64,000 bases of DNA from positions 3,035,501 through 3,099,500 of the forward strand of contig NZ_CP072801.1 of the NCBI RefSeq assembly GCF_017901135.1. The letters are read 5' to 3'. Both the position numbers and the translations under genes were made by a program. Positions 10,894 through 19,341 of this stretch are shown one piece after another. Below the pieces are notes generated by a model, which worked only from the letters and a program-made list of their open reading frames with translations, was not told the DNA's origin and made no database searches. This stretch comes from Thiothrix litoralis (GTDB lineage: Bacteria > Pseudomonadota > Gammaproteobacteria > Thiotrichales > Thiotrichaceae). Each line of letters opens with the position of its first letter. The stretch's first letter is position 1.

Positions 10894-11471
10894 CCCAAAT
10901 CAGCCGCGAGCGAAGCGCGCGAAGCTTCGCTCAAAGTAACGGTATGGGTGTAATTAGGGTGCTCAATCCCCATCGCGATAGCCGCACCTTCGCGCACCGC
11001 TGCCACTATCACGGGCGTCAGCTCAAAGCGCAGAAAATGCACCGCTGAGGTTTTTTCTTCGGTTTCCCGCGTCAAATCCTCATTGGCAATCGGGTACACC
11101 TTATCGAAACCCGCTACTTGCACCCAGGTTTTGCGCTCAATGCCGATCAGCCGCCCCAATTGCACTTTGCGCTCTTCCACATCAGAAAATTCGACCATGA
11201 AGGTCGCTTTCCAGTTGGAACCGTCCGGGATCAGCGGGTTATAGGCTTCTAGCTCTTCGTTAATACCAGCGGACTCGAAAATCTTCTCGATTCGCAGCAT
11301 TTCCTGCACCTGATACAGCATGGTCAGGCGATCTTCAAAATACAGCGTCGCATTCGAGCCAATGTGTATTTTGCGGTTAGCCTTATGTGCCATCACCTTC
11401 TCGCGGAAGGCTTTGCGTTCCATTGAATACTGTTCCAGACTCATCAAGTCTGCACGTGTCAACTTATCCAT
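10890..11471 (-). CDS. DUF3501 family protein
   Basis: 193-residue cytoplasmic protein matching the DUF3501 family (PF12007), typically found beside GlpC/HdrD-like Fe-S proteins and rubrerythrins. It begins MDKLTRADLMSLEQY and contains IHIGSNATLYFEDRLTMLYQVQEMLR. No catalytic motif is known. The start at 11471 lies 10 bases after the stop of the Fe-S oxidoreductase gene, so the two form an operon. A 9-bp inverted repeat (10908-10916/10924-10932) in its last codons may serve as terminator for ispB on the other strand. Role in oxidative or iron metabolism is inference. Confidence 0.85.
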   Translation of the reverse strand: MDKLTRADLMSLEQYSMERKAFREKVMAHKANRKIHIGSNATLYFEDRLTMLYQVQEMLRIEKIFESAGINEELEAYNPLIPDGSNWKATFMVEFSDVEERKVQLGRLIGIERKTWVQVAGFDKVYPIANEDLTRETEEKTSAVHFLRFELTPVIVAAVREGAAIAMGIEHPNYTHTVTLSEASRASLAADLG

Positions 11472-11481
11472 TGCCGTTTCC

Positions 11482-12825
11482 TCACAATCCGTAAGCAATC
11501 CGTAACATGGTAAGAGGATGCGTCGGTTCAGGCATTCCCTCTTCCAACCCATTCTCGATTTGATGCCCTGCCATCGGGCAATCGCTGCCGTAATAATCCG
11601 GCTTAGCCTGATTGACCTTGGTGAAAATCGGGCGACAAATTTTCATCGAAATATCATGGAATTCACTTTTCACCGCATACGTACCGTCATGCCCGGAACA
11701 ACGTTCCAGCAATTCCAGCTTGGTATCGGGGATCAGCTCCAATAACTCGCGAGTCTTGTAACCGATGTTCTGCACCCGCAGGTGGCAAGCGGTGTGATAA
11801 CTGACTTTACCCAAAGGCTTTTTGAAGCTGGTGTTCAACTTACCTTCCTTGTGGCGCAGCATCAGGTACTCAAACGGGTCGAAAATGCGCCCTTTCACCG
11901 TTTGCACATCAGCATCGTCCGGGAACATCAGCGGCAACTCCTGCTTGAACATCAGCACGCAGGAAGGCACGGGGCCGACAATATCCCAACCGTCGTTGAT
12001 GAGCTTCATCATCGCGGGGACATTGACATCCTTCGCGGCTGCAACGGACTCCAGATCGCCCAGTTCCAGCTTGGGCATTCCGCAGCATTGCTCCTTGTCC
12101 AGCAAAGTGATCGGAATACCGTTGATTTCAAACACCTTGCGCAAGTCATCAACGATATGTGGTTCGTTGTAGTTGCCGTAGCAGGTCGCAAAAATCGCCA
12201 CCTTGCCGGTGGTACGCCCCGCAGCGACCGCCTTGGATTCATCCAGCGTCTTATTACGGGTCACGCGGTCGCGCCCCGTGTGGCTGTGGTAGGACGGGAT
12301 TTTGGCATCCGGGTGCACACCCAGCACTTTATCCAGTTGTTTGCGGAACGTCGGGTTCTGGTTCATCTTGTTGACCACATCCACCACCACCGGAATACCA
12401 GCCAGCTTGCCCACCCTATCGGTGGAACTCAGCACTTTGTCGCGGAATTTGGTATCGCCCTTCTTGAACTTGACCGCTTTGGCACGCAGCATCAAATGCG
12501 GGAAGTCGATATTCCACTCATGCGGCGGAATGTACGGGCACTTGGTCATGTAACACAGGTCGCAGAGGTAACAATGATCCACGACCTTCCAGTAATCTTT
12601 TTTGTCTACGCCATCCACTTCCATCGTCGACGATTCATCGACCAGATCAAATAACGTGGGGAAGGAGTTACACAGGCTGACGCAACGGCGGCAACCGTGG
12701 CAAAGGTCGAAGACGCGCTCCATTTCATGCAGGACGGCATCTTCGTTATAAAATTCGGGGTTTTTCCAGTCGAGAGCGTGGCGGGTGGGGGCTTCAAGGC
12801 TGCCTTCGCGTTTTGGGGTTGCCAT
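11482..12825 (-). CDS. HdrD/GlpC-like Fe-S oxidoreductase
   Basis: 447-residue soluble iron-sulfur protein. The N-terminal part carries two 4Fe-4S ferredoxin sites (CHGCRRCVSLC and CDLCYMTKC). The C-terminal part holds two CCG-type cysteine domains, seen around ATCYGNYNEP...EQCCGMPK and YHTACHLR...ERCSGHDG; the second has SGH where CCG is usual. Such proteins pass electrons in complexes like heterodisulfide reductase or glycerol-3-phosphate dehydrogenase. It is co-transcribed with the DUF3501 gene and lies 59 bases downstream of a rubrerythrin gene. The redox partner is unknown; a peroxide-reduction relay is a reasonable guess. Confidence 0.9.
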   Translation of the reverse strand: MATPKREGSLEAPTRHALDWKNPEFYNEDAVLHEMERVFDLCHGCRRCVSLCNSFPTLFDLVDESSTMEVDGVDKKDYWKVVDHCYLCDLCYMTKCPYIPPHEWNIDFPHLMLRAKAVKFKKGDTKFRDKVLSSTDRVGKLAGIPVVVDVVNKMNQNPTFRKQLDKVLGVHPDAKIPSYHSHTGRDRVTRNKTLDESKAVAAGRTTGKVAIFATCYGNYNEPHIVDDLRKVFEINGIPITLLDKEQCCGMPKLELGDLESVAAAKDVNVPAMMKLINDGWDIVGPVPSCVLMFKQELPLMFPDDADVQTVKGRIFDPFEYLMLRHKEGKLNTSFKKPLGKVSYHTACHLRVQNIGYKTRELLELIPDTKLELLERCSGHDGTYAVKSEFHDISMKICRPIFTKVNQAKPDYYGSDCPMAGHQIENGLEEGMPEPTHPLTMLRIAYGL

Positions 12826-12850
12826 GATTGTTGTTCTCCGTGAGGGGGGA

Positions 12851-12876
12851 TAGGGGCGAATAAATATCCGCCCCTA
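12851..12876. repeat. Small palindromic repeat in intergenic region
   Basis: TAGGGGCG and CGCCCCTA pair as a perfect 8-bp stem around a 10-base AT-rich loop. It lies between the rubrerythrin and Fe-S oxidoreductase genes. Similar GGGGCGA-AT-CGCCCC palindromes are dispersed in many bacterial genomes. It could act as an attenuator or mRNA-end stabiliser between the two genes. Confidence 0.5.
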
Positions 12877-12884
12877 CAAAGACA

Positions 12885-13304
12885 TTATGCGTCCAAATTA
12901 TCCAGCGCTTTTTGGAAACGGTTAGCGTGTGAACGCTCCGCTTTTGCCAGTGTCTCGAACCAGTCAGCAATTTCGTCGAAACCTTCTGCACGAGCGTCTT
13001 TCGCCATGCCAGGGTACATATCGGTGTACTCGTGAGTTTCGCCCGCAATAGCGGATTTCAGGTTATCACCCGTTGGACCAATAGGCAGGCCGGTTGCCGG
13101 GTCACCGGAAGCTTCGAGGTATTCCAGATGGCCGTGAGCATGGCCTGTTTCACCTTCTGCGGTGGAACGGAATACAGTAGCAACGTCGTTATAGCCTTCC
13201 ACGTCTGCTTTGGCTGCGAAGTAAAGGTAACGGCGGTTGGCTTGGGATTCACCTGCGAATGCGTCTTTCAGATGTTGTTCTGTCTTACTTCCCTTCAGTT
13301 CCAT
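12885..13304 (-). CDS. Rubrerythrin-like diiron protein without rubredoxin domain
   Basis: 139-residue ferritin-like protein. Two helical repeats carry the diiron ligands: [12 protein letters not shown] with a later [15 protein letters not shown], and [13 protein letters not shown] with [10 protein letters not shown]. Rubrerythrins reduce hydrogen peroxide or act as diiron stress proteins; the C-terminal rubredoxin domain of classical rubrerythrin is missing, so an external electron donor is needed. A GAGGAG ribosome site lies just before the ATG at 13304. It is the first gene of a set with the Fe-S oxidoreductase and DUF3501 genes, which may supply electrons. Confidence 0.93.
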   Translation of the reverse strand: MELKGSKTEQHLKDAFAGESQANRRYLYFAAKADVEGYNDVATVFRSTAEGETGHAHGHLEYLEASGDPATGLPIGPTGDNLKSAIAGETHEYTDMYPGMAKDARAEGFDEIADWFETLAKAERSHANRFQKALDNLDA

Positions 13305-13441
13305 GTATGGACTCCTCGGTTGTGTGGTTGATTAAACGCTTTGTGGCATTGTACTCTAAGCTAAAGTACTACCTACTTCCAATCGTATATTGTGAATGTT
13401 TCGTTCGATTTCATCAAACATGGATTTTTTAGGAGAGGAAC

Positions 13442-14668
13442 ATGAAAGTTGCCACAGCCGTTTACACGCTGGCTTCCGTTGCCGTGCTGGCTCTGATAAT
13501 AATGCGCCCACCTGTTGAAGTTGCCAGCCCAAGCGCAGCACCCGCAGCAGCACAGGCTACCGAAGCGGCTCCAGAGGCCACTGCTCCAGAAGCCGCAGCA
13601 CCAACCGCCGACAAGACCACACCAGAAGCACAGACGACCACCGTAGCACCTGAGCCAACAGCAGCAACTCCCGAACCTGAGCCAGCAGCAGCAACTCCCG
13701 AACCTGAGCCAGCAACAGCGACTCCCGAACCTGAGCCAACAGCAGCAACTCCCGAACCTGAGCCAGCAGCAGCAACTCCCGAACCTGAGCCAGCAGCAGC
13801 AACTCCCGAACCTGAGCCAGCAGCAGCAACTCCCGAACCTGAGCCAGCAGCAGCAACTCCCGAACCTGTTTCCATGCCACCTTCCTCATCGGAAGAAAAA
13901 AAAAATGATGTAGCACCGACAGCAGCCACCAAACCTGCGCCCAACCCCAAAGCTGTTCCTGATTATGTCCGTGAACAAAGCATGGCAAACGAAATCAACG
14001 GCACGCTGACCAATGGCGAAATCGTTACCCTGAGTGATGGGACGCAAAGCTTCATGGGCATCCTTACCCCGGCGGAGCATCCGCGCGGGGCGGTTATTAT
14101 TTTGCCTGGATGCGGCTTACCGCCGGATGGGGAAAACGTGACCCACCCACTGCGCACAGGTTTGGCTGCTAAGGGCTGGACAACCCTGTCCCTGCAAATG
14201 CCGGTATTGGCGAAAGAAGCCAAATACTATGATTACGTTCCCTTGTTTGCCAACGCCGACAAGCGCATTGATGCGGGCATTGCCCTCTTGAAGCAAAAAG
14301 GCATTGCGCCCGTCGTCCTAGCAGCTCACGATTGCGGGGCGCACATGGCGATGAACTGGCTGGGCAACAAGGGTGACGGCGAGATTGCCGCTTATGTAGG
14401 CTTGGGAATGGGGGCAACAGACGCAGGGCAAGAAATGGTGCAGCCCTTGCCGTTAGACAAAATGAAAATACCCGTACTCGACATCTACGGGGAAAAGGAC
14501 ACGCCACAGGTCATCAGCCTCGCGCCGGAACGCCAAGCCCTGCTGCAAAAGGGCGGAAATACCCATTCCAAACAAATGGTGTTACCAGAAGCCGATCATG
14601 ACTTCAAGAACAAGGGGGATGCGCTGAGCGCAGTGGTAGCCACTTGGCTGAATAGCCTGCCGCTATAA
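13442..14668 (+). CDS. Exported alpha/beta hydrolase-fold protein with Pro-Glu-Pro repeat linker
   Basis: 408-residue protein with an N-terminal hydrophobic anchor or signal (residues about 5-22), an Ala/Glu/Pro-rich stretch, eight 9-residue PEPEPAAAT-type repeats (about residues 70-141), and a C-terminal alpha/beta-hydrolase domain resembling DUF3530 (GAVIILPGCG, KGWTTLSLQMP, EADHDFKN). The position normally held by the nucleophile elbow GxSxG reads AHDCG, with Asp297 where Ser is expected and Cys298 beside it. The repeats should form a stiff periplasmic spacer. The ribosome site AGGAGAGG is strong. Substrate unknown. Confidence 0.82.
   Translation: MKVATAVYTLASVAVLALIIMRPPVEVASPSAAPAAAQATEAAPEATAPEAAAPTADKTTPEAQTTTVAPEPTAATPEPEPAAATPEPEPATATPEPEPTAATPEPEPAAATPEPEPAAATPEPEPAAATPEPEPAAATPEPVSMPPSSSEEKKNDVAPTAATKPAPNPKAVPDYVREQSMANEINGTLTNGEIVTLSDGTQSFMGILTPAEHPRGAVIILPGCGLPPDGENVTHPLRTGLAAKGWTTLSLQMPVLAKEAKYYDYVPLFANADKRIDAGIALLKQKGIAPVVLAAHDCGAHMAMNWLGNKGDGEIAAYVGLGMGATDAGQEMVQPLPLDKMKIPVLDIYGEKDTPQVISLAPERQALLQKGGNTHSKQMVLPEADHDFKNKGDALSAVVATWLNSLPL
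13649..13864 (+). repeat. Eight tandem copies of a 27-base unit inside a coding sequence
   Basis: Units begin at 13649 and recur every 27 bases, each starting CCTGAGCCA and ending CTCCCGAA. They encode PEPEPAAAT with A/T variants at the middle positions. Near-identity between copies suggests recent expansion by slippage or recombination. Confidence 0.95.
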
Positions 14669-14690
14669 ACCTTACGGGTGACCCAAACAG

Positions 14691-14717
14691 AAAAAGGCCA
14701 CAATAAGCGGCCTTTTT
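14691..14717. terminator. Bidirectional intrinsic terminator
   Basis: AAAAAGGCC and GGCCTTTTT form a 9-bp stem over a 9-base loop, with an A-run before and a T-run after. It sits between the convergent hydrolase and NlpC/P60 genes and can end transcription from both. Confidence 0.85.
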
Positions 14718-14729
14718 TGCAGGAACAGA

Positions 14730-15317
14730 TCAGGAATAAGCAGGCTTACAAGCACCTGGAACCCGACCAAAACCAACCAGCTTATCTGCCCAGTAGCCCG
14801 TTAGCTTATCGGTGGTGATAGCTCTACCAGTACGTGGCGCATGGACAAATTTGTTATCGCCCAAATAGATGCCAACATGGCTAATACGTTTACCACTGGT
14901 TTTGAAGAATACCAAGTCACCTTTGCTGGCTTCTTGCTTTGAAACCTTCACTGATGCAGCGTATTGATCCGCAGCAGTACGTGGCAAGGAAACACCTGCA
15001 CCTTTCCCGAAAGCAAACTGGGTCAGGCCACTACAGTCAAAACCCGTCTTTGGGCTTTCACCGCCGTAACGGTACATTTTACCTTTCTGCTTTTCAGCAT
15101 TCCATACCACACGATCCAACAAGGTTACGTCCTTCTTAGGGGCGCTAACCGGCAGTTTCGTCACTTTTGCCGTAATATTTTTAGAATGGGCAAATTGGGC
15201 GGTATAGACTTGGGGCTTTTCTGCATCCGCAGTCTTAACATTTTCAGAATTACAGCCAGCCAGTAACAATGCCGCTACCCCCAGAAGGACCAACGGCTTC
15301 ACACTAACACTACTCAT
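14730..15317 (-). CDS. NlpC/P60 family lipoprotein (peptidoglycan endopeptidase)
   Basis: 195-residue outer-membrane-type lipoprotein with the lipobox LLLAGC near residue 21. The C-terminal NlpC/P60 domain has catalytic Cys in GFDCSGLTQFAF, the first His in ISHVGIYLG and a further His in KFVHAPRTG. Such enzymes cut D-gamma-Glu-meso-Dap links in peptidoglycan stem peptides. Typical family length. It is single-gene, with a bidirectional terminator downstream and a 301-base gap upstream. Confidence 0.93.
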   Translation of the reverse strand: MSSVSVKPLVLLGVAALLLAGCNSENVKTADAEKPQVYTAQFAHSKNITAKVTKLPVSAPKKDVTLLDRVVWNAEKQKGKMYRYGGESPKTGFDCSGLTQFAFGKGAGVSLPRTAADQYAASVKVSKQEASKGDLVFFKTSGKRISHVGIYLGDNKFVHAPRTGRAITTDKLTGYWADKLVGFGRVPGACKPAYS

Positions 15318-15498
15318 AATCTCTTATCTAACCTTTTCAGCGTTCTCTTGTAGAACATTCTTTATATTGTAAGCATGATGTTTTAACACACTCAAAACGT
15401 CATGGAGGTGAACGTTAACAGAGTATCCACGCAAGAAACAACTATAAAGATCAACATTCAATCAAATTAACTATTGAATATTTCAATTGTTTTAATCT

Positions 15499-15532
15499 CG
15501 CCAATGTGTTGTTTTATAGCAACACATTGGCG
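15499..15532. repeat. Perfect 13-bp inverted repeat in the 301-base gap 15318-15618
   Basis: CGCCAATGTGTTG and CAACACATTGGCG are exact inverted copies around an 8-base loop. No T-run follows on either strand. It could be a factor-independent terminator of weak type for speD, or an operator. I see nothing else definite in 15318-15618 except AT-rich sequence that should hold the promoter of the NlpC/P60 gene. Confidence 0.6.
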
Positions 15533-15618
15533 GATAAACTGAATACAAACTGTCTGAAGCTACTGCAAAAATTTCCCTCATTATCCTTGCAACATGATCA
15601 TGAATTCAGTCAGCGCGA

Positions 15619-16437
15619 TCACAAACTTCCAGTATTTCTACCGTAGAAGATCTCTTTCATTTCCTTACGCAATTGTGCTTCTATTTGCTTTAGGTCTTTC
15701 TCAAAGTAGTCATTTTTTCCCAGACCAAACAAGTAGTTATCCAGATCAAACTCTTTCAGCATCATCTTGGTATGAAAGATGTTTTCCTGGTAAACATTCA
15801 CATCCAGCATGGAGTAATTGCGCTTGGTTTCGGGTGACAAGAAATTCTGGATAGAATTGATCTTATGGTCGATGAAGTGCTTCTTACCCTTTACGTCACG
15901 GGTAAAACCACGCACTCGATAGTCCATAATGACAATATCGGACTCTAAACTATGTATTAAGTAGTTCAATGCTTTCAGCGGCGAAATCCGCCCACAGGTA
16001 GACACATCAATGTCTGCGCGGAAAGTGCTGATACCATTATCCGGGTGACTTTCCGGGTAGGTATGCACGGTCAGATGACTTTTATCCAGATGCGCCACGA
16101 CATCTTCCGGGTAAGGCCCAGGCCGTGCCGATGTCGATGTGGAAATTTTTTCCTCGGAAAGGATTGGCTCTTCAGACACCAGAATGGTAACGCTTGCCCC
16201 TTGGGGGTCATAATCCTGCCGCGCCACATTCAGGATGTTGGCACCGATGATGTCCGCAACATTCGTCAGAATGTTTGTCAAACGGTCAGCATTGTATTCT
16301 TCATCAATGTACGCGAGGTATTCTTCACGGTGAGCCGGACTCCTTGCGTAGCAGATGTCGTAAATATTAAAACTTAGGGTTTTAGTCAGGTTATTAAACC
16401 CGTGCAGGCGAATCTGCTTTTGATGACGCTCAACCAA
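15619..16437 (-). CDS. speD: S-adenosylmethionine decarboxylase proenzyme
   Basis: Makes decarboxylated SAM, the aminopropyl donor for spermidine. It matches the long E. coli-type enzyme over its length: KLHGFNN-like [32 protein letters not shown], the processing site [17 protein letters not shown] where self-cleavage before Ser generates the pyruvoyl group, and [11 protein letters not shown]. The start is a TTG at 16437 preceded by GAGGA at suitable spacing; a nearer ATG is out of frame. Length 272 against about 264 in E. coli. No speE lies beside it. Confidence 0.96.
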   Translation of the reverse strand: MVERHQKQIRLHGFNNLTKTLSFNIYDICYARSPAHREEYLAYIDEEYNADRLTNILTNVADIIGANILNVARQDYDPQGASVTILVSEEPILSEEKISTSTSARPGPYPEDVVAHLDKSHLTVHTYPESHPDNGISTFRADIDVSTCGRISPLKALNYLIHSLESDIVIMDYRVRGFTRDVKGKKHFIDHKINSIQNFLSPETKRNYSMLDVNVYQENIFHTKMMLKEFDLDNYLFGLGKNDYFEKDLKQIEAQLRKEMKEIFYGRNTGSL

Positions 16438-16552
16438 TTCCGATCATCCTCTTTATCAGGCGTGGCATAAAAAAATCAGCCAGTTGACCACCGACTGGCA
16501 TGGGGGTGAACTATGCAAAACTATCCCCTTGGGTGCAAGTGAAATAAATGCT

Positions 16553-16972
16553 TCACGCGGCCTCGCATAGTTCAAAGTCATGGGTGATTTCAGCGGTTTT
16601 TCCCAACATAATGGAAGCAGAACAATATTTCTCAGCCGATAGCTTGACTGCACGCTCCACTTTTTCGGGGGACAGGTTGCGCCCACTGACCACGAAATGC
16701 AGGTGGATACGGGTAAACACCTTGGGGTCTTTGTCGGCACGCTCGGCCTCGATCAGCACTTCGCAATCCAGCACCTGCTGTTTGGACTTTTGCAGGATCA
16801 GCACCACATCAAAAGATGAGCAGCCCCCTAGCCCCAATAGCAACATTTCCATGGGTCGCATCCCAAGGTTACGTCCGCCGAATTCCGGCGCACCATCCAT
16901 CACCACCGAATGACCGCTACCGGACTCGCCGACGAAACTCATATTGTCCAACCACTTAACTCTGGCTTTCAC
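16553..16972 (-). CDS. OsmC family protein
   Basis: 139-residue OsmC/Ohr-fold protein. It has the central LLLGLGGCSSFDVVLIL helix with the conserved Cys and a C-terminal CSASIMLGKTAEI segment with the second Cys. The family reduces organic hydroperoxides with thiol partners. Starts at GTG with CAGGAG upstream. It most resembles the YhfA branch by the GGCSSFDVV pattern. Located downstream of nothing obvious; the next gene toward speD is 115 bases away. Confidence 0.88.
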   Translation of the reverse strand: MKARVKWLDNMSFVGESGSGHSVVMDGAPEFGGRNLGMRPMEMLLLGLGGCSSFDVVLILQKSKQQVLDCEVLIEAERADKDPKVFTRIHLHFVVSGRNLSPEKVERAVKLSAEKYCSASIMLGKTAEITHDFELCEAA

Positions 16973-17092
16973 GCTGTGCTCCTGTTATACGGAAATACAG
17001 ATTCTAACATAATCCAGAATTTGACTTAACTCAGGCCATCCAGCAAACCACTGTGATAGCCTACAAATGATATTAATAAAGGAGCGTAACGA

Positions 17093-17335
17093 ATGTTTGG
17101 AGAATCCCACGACTTGGCGACTGAGTTCCCTGAGTACAAAGAGCAAATCCACCAACTAAAAATGGAAGATCGGCACTTTTCCCGTCTGTTTGACGAATAC
17201 CATGAAGTTGACTCGCAACTGCATCGCATTGAGCAAGCCATTGAAGTTCATGCGGATGATTTCGTCGAAGGCTTGAAGCTGCGCCGTCTGAACATCAAAG
17301 ATGAGCTGTACGGCATGTTACAACAAGCCGCCTGA
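17093..17335 (+). CDS. YdcH/DUF465 family protein
   Basis: 80-residue, fully helical acidic/basic protein typical of DUF465 (YdcH). It contains HDLATEFPEYKEQIHQLK and a later FSRLFDEYHEVDSQLHRIE, matching the family's single coiled helix pair. Function unknown. A good AGGAG site precedes the ATG. It converges on gshB with a 3-base gap. Confidence 0.88.
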   Translation: MFGESHDLATEFPEYKEQIHQLKMEDRHFSRLFDEYHEVDSQLHRIEQAIEVHADDFVEGLKLRRLNIKDELYGMLQQAA

Positions 17336-17338
17336 ACA

Positions 17339-18307
17339 TCACGCCTGTGCCGCCAGCCTGCGTTCAACCGCATCAAACAGCAGGCTGGCAATATTGGCAG
17401 AATAAATCTGATCCAGCTCACGGATACAAGTCGGGCTGGTCACGTTAATTTCTGTTACATAATCACCGATCACATCCAGCCCCACAAACAGCAAACCCAT
17501 CTCCCGCAACACCGGCGCAATGCCTGAGCAAATGGCAAACTCGCGCTCAGTCAGATCCACGCCAACACCCTTGCCACCTGCTGCCAGATTGGCACGCCCT
17601 TCACCTGCTGCCGGAATTCTTGCCAAGGCATGGGGGAAGGGTTCGCCGTCGATCAGCAAAATACGCTTGTCGCCTTGCTTGTATTCGGGCAGAAAACGCT
17701 GCGCCATCACCGTGCGCGTGCCGTGCGCGGTAATCGCCTCCAGAATCACATTGCGGTTGGGGTCGCCCTGTTTGATCTGGAAAATCATCGAGCCGCCCAT
17801 GCCATCCAGCGGTTTCACCACAATGTGTTGCTGCACTTCCAGAAATTCACGGATACGTGCCATATCACGAGTCACGCGGGTCGGCGGGCAATACTCAGGA
17901 AACCAGGCAGCAAACAATTTCTCATTGGCACTGCGAATGCTTTCTGGGCGATTCACCACCAATGTGCCACGTTTTTGCACCATTTCCAGCAAATAGGTAC
18001 TGTAAATGTATTCCATATCGAACGGCGGGTCTTTACGCATTAGCACCACCGGCAATTCGTGCAAAGGCTTGACCACCGCTTCGCCAAACGTAAACCAGCC
18101 CTGTGAATCGTCGCGCACCGTGACCGGGTTCATCTTGGCATAGACGACGCCATCGTCAACAAATAGATCACCTTGCAGGATATGAAACAGGGCACAACCG
18201 CGCCGCTGGGCTTCCAGCATCATCGCGAAAGTACTGTCTTTTTTGATATTGATGGTGCTGATCGGGTCCATAATGACGCCGATCGCGTAGCTTTGTGTAT
18301 TGCTCAT
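17339..18307 (-). CDS. gshB: Glutathione synthetase
   Basis: ATP-grasp enzyme joining gamma-glutamylcysteine to glycine, second step of glutathione synthesis. Segments include GVIMDPISTINIKKDSTFAM, MRKDPPFDMEYIYSTYLLE, VVKPLDGMGGSMIF and the C-terminal INVTSPTCIRELD. Length 322, near E. coli (316). It lies 23 bases downstream of gpsA and so belongs to the gpsA cluster; convergent with the YdcH-like gene. Confidence 0.97.
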   Translation of the reverse strand: MSNTQSYAIGVIMDPISTINIKKDSTFAMMLEAQRRGCALFHILQGDLFVDDGVVYAKMNPVTVRDDSQGWFTFGEAVVKPLHELPVVLMRKDPPFDMEYIYSTYLLEMVQKRGTLVVNRPESIRSANEKLFAAWFPEYCPPTRVTRDMARIREFLEVQQHIVVKPLDGMGGSMIFQIKQGDPNRNVILEAITAHGTRTVMAQRFLPEYKQGDKRILLIDGEPFPHALARIPAAGEGRANLAAGGKGVGVDLTEREFAICSGIAPVLREMGLLFVGLDVIGDYVTEINVTSPTCIRELDQIYSANIASLLFDAVERRLAAQA

Positions 18308-18330
18308 GGGCTAAAACCCCTGATTGATAG

Positions 18331-19341
18331 TCAGAATTCCGCTTTAAGATCGCGGGAAAGCAGTTCGTGCACAGCCTGCCGGGGTGGCAGTTGCTCGTAA
18401 AGAATACGGTAAACTTGCTGGCAAATGGGCATTTCTACCCCAGCCCGCTCTGCCAGTTTGCCGATGGATAGCGCTGACTTGGCACCTTCAACCGCCTGCC
18501 CGATGTCAGCAATGGCCGTATCGCGGTCTTTGCCTTGTCCGAGTGCCAGACCCAGACGACGGTTGCGTGATTGGTTGTCAGTACAGGTCAGCACCAAATC
18601 GCCGACCCCCGCCAGACCCATCAGGGTTTCAGGTTGTGCGCCAAGTTTCACGCCCAGCCGCATGATTTCCGCCAAGCCGCGCGTTACAATGGCAACACGG
18701 GCATTTGCGCCAAAACCCAGACCATCGGAAATACCCGCAGCAATTGCCAACACATTCTTGATCGCACCACCCAACTCCACACCCATGACATCGGTGCTGA
18801 TATAAGCGCGGTAATTGGCAGCACTAAAGGCTTCCGCCACCACTTGCGCCAAGGCTGGCTCATTGGCGGCAACGGTCATGGCTGTCGGTAAACCACGCGC
18901 CACTTCGGCAGCAAAGGTCGGCCCGGAAACCACGCCATAGGCGGGGCACTGGGGCAACTCTTCTTCCAACACTTGATGCAACAGCTTGCCAGTATCCAGC
19001 TCCAAACCTTTGGTTGCCCAGATAACCGCATCTTTTTCGGTCAACAAAGGTGCAAGGTTTTTCAACATGCCGCGAAACACATGGCTCGGCACTACCACCA
19101 GATGGTAATCAGAAAAAGCTGCTACCACCTGCAAATCATTGGAACAACGCAGATTATCAGGAAACGAAATGCCTGGCAGGTAGTGGGTATTTTCACGCTG
19201 GCGGTTAAGACTCTCAACGTGTTCGGGGCTAATATCCCACAGCAACACATCCAGCCCATTACGCGCCAATTGCAAAGCCAGTGCAGTTCCCCACGAACCG
19301 GCTCCGTAAACAGCAATGGGCTGGATGCGTGGCCTCATCAT
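18331..19341 (-). CDS. gpsA: Glycerol-3-phosphate dehydrogenase [NAD(P)+]
   Basis: Reduces dihydroxyacetone phosphate to sn-glycerol 3-phosphate for phospholipid synthesis. It has the dinucleotide-binding GAGSWGTALALQLARNG, the GPTFAAEVARGLPT motif, the catalytic ELGGAIKNVLAIAAGISDGLG region and LAGVGDLVLTCTD. Length 336 is typical. ATG at 19341 overlaps the secB stop (ATGA), giving the familiar grxC-secB-gpsA order of gammaproteobacteria. Confidence 0.98.
   Translation of the reverse strand: MMRPRIQPIAVYGAGSWGTALALQLARNGLDVLLWDISPEHVESLNRQRENTHYLPGISFPDNLRCSNDLQVVAAFSDYHLVVVPSHVFRGMLKNLAPLLTEKDAVIWATKGLELDTGKLLHQVLEEELPQCPAYGVVSGPTFAAEVARGLPTAMTVAANEPALAQVVAEAFSAANYRAYISTDVMGVELGGAIKNVLAIAAGISDGLGFGANARVAIVTRGLAEIMRLGVKLGAQPETLMGLAGVGDLVLTCTDNQSRNRRLGLALGQGKDRDTAIADIGQAVEGAKSALSIGKLAERAGVEMPICQQVYRILYEQLPPRQAVHELLSRDLKAEF

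Noticed and set aside
13649-13864. CRISPR-like array
   Set aside because: The copies are contiguous with no unique spacers and are in frame within a gene; the same holds for the 15-base repeats at 42026-42280.
13462-13950. Long minus-strand open frame rich in GSGSGVAAA
   Set aside because: It is the reverse reading of the 27-base repeat in the hydrolase gene; repeat composition prevents stops.
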